A stretch of 10,042 nt of DNA from Burkholderiaceae bacterium (GTDB lineage Bacteria; Pseudomonadota; Gammaproteobacteria; Burkholderiales; Burkholderiaceae), in assembly GCA_022701845.1 (NCBI GenBank), contig JAKONS010000198.1, forward strand, positions 1-10,042, written 5' to 3'. The translations under genes and the position numbers were made by a program. Positions 1 to 7,388 of this stretch are shown here, piece after piece (the first letter of the stretch is position 1; every line of letters starts with the position of its first letter). Under the pieces are notes generated by a model, which did not search any database, was not told where the DNA came from, and saw nothing but the letters and a program-made list of their open reading frames with translations.

Positions 1-726
1 AAACTGATGCCGGTGGCGCTGGAGCTGGGCGGCAAGTCGCCGCACATCGTCTTCGCCGATGCCGATCTCGACGCCGCGGCCGAGGCGGTGGCCGGCGGCA
101 TCTTCGAAGGCAGCGGCCAGTCCTGCGTGGCGGGCTCGCGGCTGTTCGTGCAGCGCTCGGTGTGGCAGCCCTTCCTCGACAAGGTGGTGGCCAAGGCGCA
201 GGCCTTGAAGGTGGGCATGCCGGACCAGCCGGCCTCGAAGATGGGGCCGATCGCCTCCTTCGCGCACCGCCGGCACATCGCCGGCATGGTGGATGCGGCG
301 CGTGCCGCCGGCGCCGAGGTGCTGACCGGCGGTGCCGCGCCCGACGACGCCGCGCTGGCCGCCGGCGCCTTCTACCTGCCGACGGTGATCGCCGGCATCA
401 CCAACCGCGCCGACATCGCGCAGAACGAGATCTTCGGCCCGGTGGTCTGCGCCATGCCGTTCGACGACGAGGACGATCTGGTGGCGCAGGCCAACGATTC
501 GGTCTTCGGCCTGGCCTCCGGCATCTGGACCCGCGATTTCCCGCGCGCCTGGCGGGTGGCGCGGCTGCTGGAGGCGGGCACGGTGTGGATCAATACCTAC
601 AAGCAGCTGTCGATCGCCACGCCGTTCGGCGGCTTCAAGGACAGCGGCCTGGGCCGCGAGAAGGGCACCGGCGGCCTGCGGCTGTACCAGCAGGCCAAGG
701 GCATCTATTTCGGGCTGGACGGCTGA
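1..726 (+). CDS. NAD(P)-dependent aldehyde dehydrogenase, C-terminal half (5' truncated by window)
   Basis: Oxidises an aldehyde to the carboxylic acid with NAD(P)+ in the cytoplasm (ALDH superfamily). The reading frame is open from base 1, so the start lies upstream. About 241 residues remain of a family that is usually near 490. Visible signatures, numbered within the fragment: the general-base glutamate in LELGGKSP (E8), the nucleophilic cysteine in GQSCVAGSR (C42), the cofactor-ribose glutamate in NEIFGPV (E143), and the C-terminal PFGGFKDSGLGREKG block. Because the ELGGK glutamate is present, this is a hydrolytic ALDH and not the CoA-acylating methylmalonate-semialdehyde type, which lacks that glutamate (family knowledge). 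It lies 62 bases upstream of a same-strand hydroxyacid dehydrogenase, probably co-transcribed, and the pair could act in sequence on one substrate. The substrate is not determinable. Class is certain, specific function unknown. Confidence 0.95.
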   Translation, partial: KLMPVALELGGKSPHIVFADADLDAAAEAVAGGIFEGSGQSCVAGSRLFVQRSVWQPFLDKVVAKAQALKVGMPDQPASKMGPIASFAHRRHIAGMVDAARAAGAEVLTGGAAPDDAALAAGAFYLPTVIAGITNRADIAQNEIFGPVVCAMPFDDEDDLVAQANDSVFGLASGIWTRDFPRAWRVARLLEAGTVWINTYKQLSIATPFGGFKDSGLGREKGTGGLRLYQQAKGIYFGLDG

Positions 727-788
727 ACCCGCCCGCGCTCGCAGATCCGCGCTTTTCGCAGAACCCCCTGTTTCTCCCCCCGATTCCC

Positions 789-1730
789 ATGAACACCTCC
801 GCAACGCTTTCGCCGCAAGGCACCGCCACCGCCGGCGCCGCCCCCATCGGCGCCATCCGCACCCTCGGCTTCATCGGCCTGGGCGTGATGGGCGAACCGA
901 TGTGCCGCAACCTGGCGCAGAAATCCGGCCTGCCGGTGACCGCGCTCGATCGCGACCCCCAGCCGCTGGCCCGCCTCGCGCCCTTCGGTGTGACCATCGC
1001 GGCCGATGCGGCGGCGGTGGTCGATGCCGCCGACCTGGTCTTCCTGTCGCTGCCGTCCGGCGAAGTGGTGCGCGACCTGTGCCGCGGCGCCGACGGCCTG
1101 CTGGCGCGCATCCGCCCGGGGCAGGTGGTGGTCGACCTCAGCACCTCGCCGGTCGACATCACCCGCGCACTCGCTGCCGAGTTCGCCGAACGCGGTGCGC
1201 ATTTCATCGACGCGCCGGTGGCCCGCACCCGCGCCGCGGCCGAGGCCGGCACCCTGTCGGTGATGGTGGGCGCCGATGCCGCCGGCTTCGCGGCGGTGCG
1301 CCCGCTGATCGCCACCTTCGCCAGCGACATCACCCACTGCGGGGCGGTCGGCACCGGGCAGGTGGTGAAGATCCTCAACAACATGGTGCTGTTCGAGACG
1401 GTGGTGGCCATGGCCGAGGCCAAGGCGATCGCCGAGCGTTCGGGCGTCGACCCGACGCTGCTGTTCGACACCCTGTCGAAAGGCTCGGCCGACAGTTTCG
1501 CGCTGCGCAACCACGGCATGAAATCGATGCTGCCGGGTGAGTTCCCCGAGCGCGCCTTCTCGGTGGAATACGCCCGCAAGGACCTGGACTACGCCCTGCG
1601 CCTGGCGCGCGATACCGGCGTGGACGCCCGCGGCGCGCGCACGGTGGACGGCTGGTTCCAGGAAGCGATCGACGCGGGCGACGGCGCCCGCTACCACCCG
1701 GTCATCTACCAGCGCATCGCCGGCAAGTAG
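789..1730 (+). CDS. NAD(P)-dependent oxidoreductase, 3-hydroxyisobutyrate dehydrogenase / beta-hydroxyacid dehydrogenase family
   Basis: Predicted 313-residue cytoplasmic enzyme, normal length for the family, that would interconvert a beta-hydroxyacid and its semialdehyde or ketoacid. The Rossmann fold opens with GFIGLGVMG (residues 27-35). An aspartate after the second strand (D54 in ALDRDP) favours NAD+ over NADP+ by family rules. The catalytic lysine motif GTGQVVKILNN contains K194 and N197/N198. The C-terminal helical domain (about 185-313) is intact. Oddity: the substrate-loop motif normally reading DAPVSGG is DAPVARTR here (141-148), so the canonical substrate-contacting Ser-Gly-Gly is replaced. 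This argues against assigning 3-hydroxyisobutyrate, tartronate semialdehyde or 4-hydroxybutyrate as substrate. The ATG at 789 is chosen because it gives a short (about 24-residue) leader before the Rossmann strand. No Shine-Dalgarno sequence precedes it, only a pyrimidine-rich stretch. It follows the aldehyde dehydrogenase and converges on the IclR gene. Confidence 0.93.
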   Translation: MNTSATLSPQGTATAGAAPIGAIRTLGFIGLGVMGEPMCRNLAQKSGLPVTALDRDPQPLARLAPFGVTIAADAAAVVDAADLVFLSLPSGEVVRDLCRGADGLLARIRPGQVVVDLSTSPVDITRALAAEFAERGAHFIDAPVARTRAAAEAGTLSVMVGADAAGFAAVRPLIATFASDITHCGAVGTGQVVKILNNMVLFETVVAMAEAKAIAERSGVDPTLLFDTLSKGSADSFALRNHGMKSMLPGEFPERAFSVEYARKDLDYALRLARDTGVDARGARTVDGWFQEAIDAGDGARYHPVIYQRIAGK

Positions 1731-1737
1731 CCGAGCG

Positions 1738-1759
1738 GAAGCCGCCCGAGGGCGGTTTC
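1738..1759. terminator. Hairpin between convergent genes, possible bidirectional terminator
   Basis: GAAGCCGCC-CGAG-GGCGGTTTC forms a 9-bp stem (one G-U pair) with a 4-base loop. It starts 7 bases after the dehydrogenase stop and overlaps the stop codon of the convergent IclR gene. There is no long T-run on either side beyond the TTT inside the 3' arm, so intrinsic termination would be modest. Position between convergent genes is the main support. Confidence 0.45.
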
Positions 1760-2495
1760 AGGCGCCGGCCCGGATCTCCGGCCAGCCGCCGCCCAGCGCC
1801 CGCGAAGCCCGCTCGGCCGCACTCAGCATCACCGCGTTCATCCGCTGCACCGCCAGCTCGGAAAACCGCTCCAGCGGGCCGGAGGCCGACAGCGCGCCCA
1901 GCAGCATCGCGTTCGGCCCGAACATCGGCACCGCCACCGCGCCGCACAGCGGATCGCGCTCGCCGAACGAGGTGAACAGCAGCTCCGCGGTGGTGGCGGC
2001 GGCCGGCATGCCGCTGTCGCCGAAGCGCAGCAGCACCTTGCCGGCGGCGCCCTTGTGCAGCGGCAGCACGTCGCCCACCCGCACCCGGTCGAGGGTGGAA
2101 TGGTTGGAGTCGAGACGCAGCAGGCACAGGCGCGTGTTGTCGCCGTGGCGCACATGGAAGGAGGGGCTCTCGGTGCCCTGGCTGACCAGCCATTCGAGCA
2201 CCGGCAGCACCGCCTCGCGCAGGCCGTTGGTGCGGTCGAAGGAACGCCCGAAGACGAAAGCCAGCGGCCCGAGCGCATAGCGCTTGTCGGCCCGGTGCAG
2301 CACCAGCCCGCTGCGCTCCAGCGAGGCCAGTAGGCGCAGCAGCGTGCTCTTGTACAGGTCGGTCAGCCGGGCCAGTTCGGTCAGGGTGACCGGGCCTTCG
2401 GCGCCCGCGATGGCGGTGGCGACCAGCAGGGCCCGGTCCACCGCGGCGACACCGTCCGAGGGTGGGAAGGCGGTGTCGGGTGAGACCTTGGGCAT
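1758..2495 (-). CDS. IclR-family transcriptional regulator
   Basis: 245-residue DNA-binding regulator. An N-terminal winged helix-turn-helix spans about residues 16-78, with recognition helix around DLYKSTLLRLLASLERSG (46-63) and wing KRYALGPLAF. A C-terminal IclR effector domain follows (about 80-240) with the family landmark LPLHKGAAGKVLL (144-156), which usually reads like PLHATALGKALL. IclR proteins bind small metabolites and control adjacent catabolic genes (family knowledge). The gene converges with the hydroxyacid dehydrogenase (28 bases between stop codons, counting the overlapping hairpin) and is divergent from the M16 peptidase, 91 bases away. The aldehyde/hydroxyacid dehydrogenase pair is the likelier target, but the divergent promoter region also contains an inverted repeat that could be its operator. 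The ATG at 2495 is the first in frame; no clear Shine-Dalgarno sequence is visible. Confidence 0.93.
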   Translation of the reverse strand: MPKVSPDTAFPPSDGVAAVDRALLVATAIAGAEGPVTLTELARLTDLYKSTLLRLLASLERSGLVLHRADKRYALGPLAFVFGRSFDRTNGLREAVLPVLEWLVSQGTESPSFHVRHGDNTRLCLLRLDSNHSTLDRVRVGDVLPLHKGAAGKVLLRFGDSGMPAAATTAELLFTSFGERDPLCGAVAVPMFGPNAMLLGALSASGPLERFSELAVQRMNAVMLSAAERASRALGGGWPEIRAGA

Positions 2496-2525
2496 GGGCT
2501 GCGAGCGGGTAGCGGTTGCGGACCG

Positions 2526-2543
2526 GCGAGCTTACCTGCTCGC
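2526..2543. repeat. Perfect inverted repeat in the iclR-M16 divergent intergenic region (operator candidate)
   Basis: GCGAGC-TTACCT-GCTCGC is a perfect 6-bp inverted repeat with a 6-base spacer, midway in the 91-base region (2496-2586) between the divergent IclR and M16 start codons. A third GCGAGC copy lies at 2501-2506. Position and symmetry fit an operator for the adjacent regulator, but no IclR consensus is strict enough to confirm this. I could not place convincing -35/-10 boxes in either direction. Confidence 0.35.
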
Positions 2544-2586
2544 ACTCGGCGTGCCCTTGGCATTTCCGAGCCGGCGACAATGCCCG

Positions 2587-3921
2587 ATGACCGAAGAAAA
2601 CCAAGGAACGACGAACACGACGCAGCCGGGCGGCCCGGTGCTGCGCACCCTGCCGAACGGCGTCCGGCTGCTGGCCCTGCCGATGCCGCAGGTGCAGAGC
2701 GCGAGCGTCGGCGTGTTCCTGCGGGTCGGCTCGCGCGACGAGACGGCGGCATCCAGCGGCATCGGCCATGTGCTCGAACACATGGCCTTCAAGGGCACCG
2801 CCACCCGGTCGGTGCAGGCGATCAACCTGGATGCCGAGCGCCTGGGTGCCGATGTCAACGCGTTCACCGGCAAGGACATCACCGGCTACTTCATGACCGG
2901 CCTGGGCCGCCACACCGGGCAGCTGCTGCGCATGACCGCCGACATCGTGCGCAACAGCACCTATCCGGCCGACGAGCTGCAGCGCGAGCTCGAGGTGATC
3001 CGCCAGGAGGCGATCGAATACCAGGAGGACCCGGAGGACAGCTCCAGCGAGCTGCTCGACCGTGCGCTCTGGGGCGACGATCCGATGGGCATGCCGGTGA
3101 TCGGCAGCATCGCCAACATCGAGTCCTTTACCCGCGACGACCTGGTCGGCCATGTGCAGCGCCACCACGGTGCGGAAAAAACCGTGGTCGCCGCCGCCGG
3201 CAACGTCGATGTCGAGGCCTGGATGGCGCTCGCCGGCGAGCTTTTCGCGGACATGCCGCGCTCGGCAGCGCCGGCGGATGCGCCGGCGCCGGCACCCGCC
3301 CGGTATGTCGGCCAGGCGCTGGCGCAGCGCTTCACGCAGGTGTCGCAGGTGTTCGTCAACATCGCCTATCCGCTGCTGCCGCTGCAGATCGAGGCCGGTG
3401 CGCGGCCGCGCTGGCGCATCGTCGCGGCGCTGGCGGCCGACCTGTTCGGCAACGGCATGTCGTCGCCGCTGGTCGACACGGTGCGCGAGCGGCTCGGCCT
3501 GGCCTACACCGCCTATTCGACGATCGACAGCGGCGACGTCTGGACCAATTTCGTGGTGCATGCGGTCACCACGCCGGACAAGCTCGACGCGCTGGTGGAG
3601 GCGCTCGGCGGGCTGTTGCGCGCGCAGGCCGCCGCCATCGATCCGGTGCATCTGGAACGGGCGAAGAACCAGCTGGCGGTGTCGCGGGTGCGCACCGGCG
3701 AGCGGCCCTACGCGACGATGGAGCAGGCGGTCGAGGAGCTGTTCGCCTGCGCGACGGTGACCTCGACCGCCGAGGCGCTGGCGCTGATCGACGACATTGG
3801 CGCCGAGGAGGTGCGCAGCGTCTTCGTGCGCATGTTGGCGCACCCGCCGGCGCTGGCGATCACCGGCAAGGGCGCCACCGAGCGCATCGCCCGGCGCCTG
3901 GCGGGCGTGCTGGTCGCCTGA
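2587..3921 (+). CDS. M16-family (pitrilysin-like) zinc metallopeptidase
   Basis: 444-residue peptidase resembling the bacterial relatives of mitochondrial processing peptidase (M16B). Domain 1 carries the inverted zinc motif HVLEH (H61, E64 catalytic, H65), with the third zinc ligand E141 in VIRQEAIEYQEDPED, 75 residues after the motif as expected. Domain 2 contains VRERLGLAYTAY with R300 and Y307, seven apart like the Arg/Tyr substrate-binding pair of insulysin-type enzymes. Having both sites in one polypeptide implies an active homodimer, unlike split pairs in which one subunit is inactive. An Ala/Pro-rich linker lies at about 227-240. There is no signal peptide or membrane segment, so it is probably cytoplasmic. 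ATG 2587 is chosen because it sits just before the first beta-strand (LPNGVRLLALP). The Shine-Dalgarno sequence is weak. It appears monocistronic: divergent from iclR and convergent with the esterase, 42 bases away. Natural substrate unknown. Confidence 0.93.
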   Translation: MTEENQGTTNTTQPGGPVLRTLPNGVRLLALPMPQVQSASVGVFLRVGSRDETAASSGIGHVLEHMAFKGTATRSVQAINLDAERLGADVNAFTGKDITGYFMTGLGRHTGQLLRMTADIVRNSTYPADELQRELEVIRQEAIEYQEDPEDSSSELLDRALWGDDPMGMPVIGSIANIESFTRDDLVGHVQRHHGAEKTVVAAAGNVDVEAWMALAGELFADMPRSAAPADAPAPAPARYVGQALAQRFTQVSQVFVNIAYPLLPLQIEAGARPRWRIVAALAADLFGNGMSSPLVDTVRERLGLAYTAYSTIDSGDVWTNFVVHAVTTPDKLDALVEALGGLLRAQAAAIDPVHLERAKNQLAVSRVRTGERPYATMEQAVEELFACATVTSTAEALALIDDIGAEEVRSVFVRMLAHPPALAITGKGATERIARRLAGVLVA

Positions 3922-3927
3922 TCGCGG

Positions 3928-3939
3928 GCCGGCGCCGGC
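3928..3939. repeat. Perfect 12-bp GC palindrome between convergent genes
   Basis: GCCGGCGCCGGC is fully self-complementary and lies in the 42-base gap between the converging M16 and esterase stop codons. With no T-run it is not a standard intrinsic terminator. It may impede polymerase or simply reflect high GC content. Confidence 0.3.
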
Positions 3940-3963
3940 AGCGTGGCAGGCCGCGCCAGGCGC

Positions 3964-4857
3964 TCAGGGTGCGGTGGCGACGAAGCGCAGCACGTCGGTG
4001 GCGGCGGCCGCCGGCATGCTCATATGGGATTCTTCCGGCAGCACCCGCAGGCTGCTGCGCAATCCCCTGGCCGACAAGCCCGCCATGCGGGCGGCGAGCG
4101 CGGTCGCGTCGCCGACCATCGGCCCCGGCTCCCGGCCGCCGACCAGGATGCGCAGGCTGGTCTGTAGCGGCACGTCCGGCTTCCGGGCGATGCGGGCGCT
4201 GAATTCCGCTTCTTCCTGCAGCACCGACTGGCCGTTCCACCAGATCGACGGGCTGGCGGCGACGACCGCCTGGAACGCCTCGGGCCGCTGGTAGAGCGCA
4301 TACAGCGCGAAGGCGCCGCCGAAGGAGTGGCCGTAGAGCGACTGCCGGGTCGCATCGACCGGGTAGCGCCGCGCCAGCTCGCCGCGCAGGCGGTGCAGCA
4401 GGAAGTCGAGGAATTCGCGCTGGCCGCCCAGGGCGTGCACCGGCGGTCTGCCCCGTGCCCGTGCGGCGGCCGAGGGTGCCGGCGTGAGGTCGAACGACCG
4501 GCGGCGCATGTCGTAGGCGGCGTCGCCGGGGTAGCCGACCGCCACCACCATCAGGCCCTTGGGGCCGTCGGGCTCGTAGCGGGTGGCCCGCGCCGCATCG
4601 ACCAGCCCGGCGAACAGCGCGTTGCCGTCGAGCACCGTCAGCACCGGGTGGCCGTCGGGGGGTGCCGCGCCCTGCGGCCGGTACACCAGGATGCGGTAGC
4701 TGCGGCTGCCGTCCTCGGTGGCGAGGTTCCACTCCTCGGTTTCCGGCAGGGCATAGCGGGGCGCCGGCACCGGGTCGGGCGCGGCGGGCGGTTCGGCCGC
4801 CAGGCACCCCAGCGAGGCGCCCAGCAGGGCGAGGGATCGAACGAGCGGTTTCAGCAC
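3964..4857 (-). CDS. Exported alpha/beta-hydrolase, IroE/Fes-like siderophore esterase candidate
   Basis: 297-residue alpha/beta-hydrolase of the putative-esterase type. The start is GTG at 4857: an AAGGA Shine-Dalgarno lies 8 bases upstream and the protein then begins with a good Sec signal peptide (MLKPLVRSLALLGASLGCLAA, residues 1-21). The cysteine at 18 does not make a proper lipobox, since -3 is Ser and -2 is Leu, so a soluble periplasmic protein is more likely than a lipoprotein. Catalytic features: nucleophile S178 in YGHSFGGAFALYAL, H278 in PEESHMSM, an LTVLDGNALF strand (73-82), and an Arg-rich DMRRRSFDLTP segment (116-126) as seen in siderophore-ester hydrolases. Its start codon lies 14 bases after the stop of the TonB receptor, so the two are co-transcribed. 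By family and context it probably cleaves ester bonds of an imported siderophore in the periplasm to release iron. The exact siderophore is not determinable. Confidence 0.85.
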   Translation of the reverse strand: MLKPLVRSLALLGASLGCLAAEPPAAPDPVPAPRYALPETEEWNLATEDGSRSYRILVYRPQGAAPPDGHPVLTVLDGNALFAGLVDAARATRYEPDGPKGLMVVAVGYPGDAAYDMRRRSFDLTPAPSAAARARGRPPVHALGGQREFLDFLLHRLRGELARRYPVDATRQSLYGHSFGGAFALYALYQRPEAFQAVVAASPSIWWNGQSVLQEEAEFSARIARKPDVPLQTSLRILVGGREPGPMVGDATALAARMAGLSARGLRSSLRVLPEESHMSMPAAAATDVLRFVATAP

Positions 4858-4871
4858 CGGTGTGGTCCTTG

Positions 4872-7388
4872 TCAGAAGGTGTGTTTGAGGTTGACCGCGA
4901 CCCGGCGCGGCTCCCCGTAGGGCGAGTAGTTGACCGCATACAGGCTGCGGTAGCGGCGGTCGGTCAGGTTGCTGACCACGAACAGCACCTGGGTCTTCGG
5001 CGACAGCTGGTAGCGGGCGTTCAGGCCGAGCAGGGTGACCGCGCCCTGGCGGATCGTCCAGGCGGCGGCGCCGGTGCCGCCGCTGCGGTAGATGGCGCTG
5101 GTGGCGGCGATGTTGCCGCCGACCGACCAGCCGGTGCCGGCGATGCGCTGCATCGCCGACAGCCGCAGGTTGTGCTGCGGCTGCTCCGGCGTGAAGCGCT
5201 GGCCCTGCTGGGGACCGGCCTCGTATTCGGCCTTGGTATAGGTGTAGCCGGCGGCGAGGTTCAGGTCGCGGCCGACCTGGCCGTTGGCGCCCAGGTCGAA
5301 GCCCTGGCTCAGCACCTTGCCGGCGGCGGTGTAGCAGACGCCGCCGCAGGCGTTGCCCGGGTTGCTGGGAATCGAGTCGTCCCGCACCGACAGGTTGGAC
5401 TGCTCCAGGCGGAAGACGGCGGCCGAGACGTTCAGCCGCTTGTCCAGCAGTTCGCCCTTGACGCCGGCCTCGTAGTTGGCGCCGACCACCGGGGACAGCA
5501 CCGCGCCGTCGATGCTGCGCACGCTCTGCGGGTTGAAGATGTCCGAGTAGCTGAGGTAGGCGGAGAACTGCCGGTCGATGTCGTAGACCAGGCCGGCATA
5601 GGGCGTGACCTCGCCGCTCTCGCTGGGCGCGCTGCGGCCGGTGAGCCGGTTCTGCACCTCGTATTTGCTGACCCGCGCGCCGGTGATCAGCTTGAGCGCG
5701 TCGGCGATGTTCCAGCGCGCGACCGCGTACATGCCGAGGTTGGTGGTGCGCGACACGGTGCGGCTGGCGGTGCCGTCGGCGACCGGGCCGAGCGCGGTCG
5801 GGTCGAAGGTATTGACGTTGATCGGCACCGTGCCGGGGAGGTAGCCGGTGCCGACCGCCTCGTCGTCGAAGGCGGCGCCGTTGAGGCCCAGCACCAGTTC
5901 GTGCTTGCGGCCGGCCAGGTGGAACGGGCCGGAGGCGTACACGTCCAGCGTGTCGGCGGTCATGGTCGCCCGGTTGCTGCGCGAGCGGCTGCCGATCGTC
6001 AGGCCGTTGCCGGTCACCGGGTTCAGGGCGCCGCCGATCGCGTTGAAGTTGTCGATGTCGTTGAGCGTCTTCTGCCGGGAATAGGTCGAGCGCAGGTTCC
6101 AGTCGCCGGCCAGGCGCTGGGTCAGGCCCAGGGTGTAGATGGTGTAGTCGCGGCCCAGGCGGTAGTTGGCGTCGCCCCAGAAGGAGGAGCGGGCCAGGCC
6201 GGCGTCGCGGCCGTTGGCGGCGTAGGGCACGCCGAAGTGGTTCAGGCTGGTGTCCTGCTGGTACTGCACGCTGGCGCTCAGCTGGGTGCCGGGGGCGAGA
6301 TCGGCCTCGACCACGCCGTAGACCGCGCTGCGGTCGCGAAACACATAGTCGGTGAACGAGTCGGCATGGTCGTCCAGCGCCACCAGCCGGCCGCGCACCC
6401 GGCCCGAGCGCTCCAGCGGGCCGGAGATGTCGGCCACCGCGCGCCGGGCGTTCCATGAGCCCACCTGCGCTTCGACCTGGGCCTGGAAGGTCTCGGTGGG
6501 GCGCTTGCGCACGATGTTGACGGTGCCGCCGGGCGCGCCGGCGCCGGTCAGCAGGCCGGCCGCGCCCTGCAGTACCTCGATGCGGTCGACGAAGGCGTTG
6601 TCGTATTTGGGCGAGCGGTTGCCGCTGTTGAGGCCGGCGGGCGTGGCCATGCCGTCGATCTGGGCCTGCAGGGTGAAGCCGCGGCTGTAGTAGGTGGCGC
6701 CGGCGCTGCCCTGCTCCTGCGAGAAGACGCCGCTGATCGACCGCAGGGCGTCGTCCAGCGAGACCAGCGCGGCGTCGTCCATCTGCTGGCGGGTGATGGT
6801 GGTGATGGTCTGCGGTGTCTCGCGCGGCGACAGGGAGAGCCGGGTGGCGGTGTCGTTGTAGCGGGCGCGGTAGGAGCCGGTGCCCTCGCTGGTGCCTTCG
6901 CGGATGGCCTGCCCGGCGACCACCACCGGGGGCAGGCCGACCGCGCCGGCGGCTGCTGCCACCGGGGCCGGCACCGGCGGCGCAGCGGGTGCGGCGGGAG
7001 CGGCCGGCCGCAGGGCATAGCTGCCGTCGTCCTGGCGCACCGCCTGCAGGCCGCTGCCCGCCATCAGCGCGGCGAAACCGGCCTGCGGCGAGTAGCTGCC
7101 CTTGAGCCCGCCGCTGACCCGGCCGTCGAGCGCGCTGCCGGCGCCGACGACGAACACGCCCGCCTCGCGGGAGAACCGGGTCAGGGCGGTGCCGAGCGGG
7201 CCGGGCGGGATGTCGTAGCTGCGCTCGGCGCCGGCGGCGGCCACGCCTTGCGCCAGCGCTGCGGGCGCGACGGCCGCGGCGCCGCACAGGCACATCAGGT
7301 GAAGCGCCAGCGCCAGCGGGCGCAGGGCCGGGGGGTGTGCGGCGCGGGCGGTGCGGCGGGCGGCGGGCGAGGGGGAGCGATGGGACAT
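4872..7388 (-). CDS. TonB-dependent siderophore receptor with N-terminal STN signalling domain
   Basis: 838-residue outer-membrane transporter for a ferric siderophore, powered by TonB-ExbBD. Order of parts: signal peptide 1-46 (hydrophobic LALALHLMCL, cleavage near APAALA/Q), STN signalling domain about 57-110 (starts YDIPPGPLGTALTRFSREAG), Ala/Pro-rich linker 128-150, TonB-box-like LPPVVVAG (152-159), plug about 180-296 (IEVLQGAAGLLTGAGAPGGT then VNIVRKRPT), and a 22-strand type barrel to the terminal phenylalanine (NLKHTF). C681 and C685 (CGGVC) fall in a likely extracellular loop and could form a disulphide. The STN domain marks it as a transducer that reports substrate binding to FecR-type regulators, which are encoded directly upstream. 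Start ATG 7388 has a GGAAG Shine-Dalgarno 9 bases upstream. The esterase follows 14 bases after its stop. Similar to FpvA/FhuE-type receptors; the ligand is unknown. Confidence 0.96.
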   Translation of the reverse strand: MSHRSPSPAARRTARAAHPPALRPLALALHLMCLCGAAAVAPAALAQGVAAAGAERSYDIPPGPLGTALTRFSREAGVFVVGAGSALDGRVSGGLKGSYSPQAGFAALMAGSGLQAVRQDDGSYALRPAAPAAPAAPPVPAPVAAAAGAVGLPPVVVAGQAIREGTSEGTGSYRARYNDTATRLSLSPRETPQTITTITRQQMDDAALVSLDDALRSISGVFSQEQGSAGATYYSRGFTLQAQIDGMATPAGLNSGNRSPKYDNAFVDRIEVLQGAAGLLTGAGAPGGTVNIVRKRPTETFQAQVEAQVGSWNARRAVADISGPLERSGRVRGRLVALDDHADSFTDYVFRDRSAVYGVVEADLAPGTQLSASVQYQQDTSLNHFGVPYAANGRDAGLARSSFWGDANYRLGRDYTIYTLGLTQRLAGDWNLRSTYSRQKTLNDIDNFNAIGGALNPVTGNGLTIGSRSRSNRATMTADTLDVYASGPFHLAGRKHELVLGLNGAAFDDEAVGTGYLPGTVPINVNTFDPTALGPVADGTASRTVSRTTNLGMYAVARWNIADALKLITGARVSKYEVQNRLTGRSAPSESGEVTPYAGLVYDIDRQFSAYLSYSDIFNPQSVRSIDGAVLSPVVGANYEAGVKGELLDKRLNVSAAVFRLEQSNLSVRDDSIPSNPGNACGGVCYTAAGKVLSQGFDLGANGQVGRDLNLAAGYTYTKAEYEAGPQQGQRFTPEQPQHNLRLSAMQRIAGTGWSVGGNIAATSAIYRSGGTGAAAWTIRQGAVTLLGLNARYQLSPKTQVLFVVSNLTDRRYRSLYAVNYSPYGEPRRVAVNLKHTF

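Noticed and set aside
1702..3843. Long minus-strand open frame (713 codons) across iclR and the M16 gene
   Set aside because: It runs antisense to the M16 gene and out of frame through iclR, is rich in Arg/Gly/Ala/His without motifs, and both real genes show catalytic or DNA-binding signatures in other frames.
4801..4808. Cysteine 18 of the esterase as a lipoprotein attachment site
   Set aside because: The preceding residues Ser-Leu-Gly do not fit the lipobox (Leu at -3, small residue at -2). A signal-peptidase I site after LAA is more plausible.
4662..6458. Long plus-strand open frame (598 codons) antisense to the TonB receptor
   Set aside because: Its composition (His/Arg/Gly/Val/Ala-rich, no domain) is what the antisense of a GC3-rich gene produces. 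The minus-strand frame has a complete receptor architecture.
4858..7293. Apparent 1109-residue frame joining an out-of-frame shadow of the receptor to the esterase
   Set aside because: Only the last 297 residues are real. The esterase has its own Shine-Dalgarno, GTG start and signal peptide, so this is not a fusion protein.
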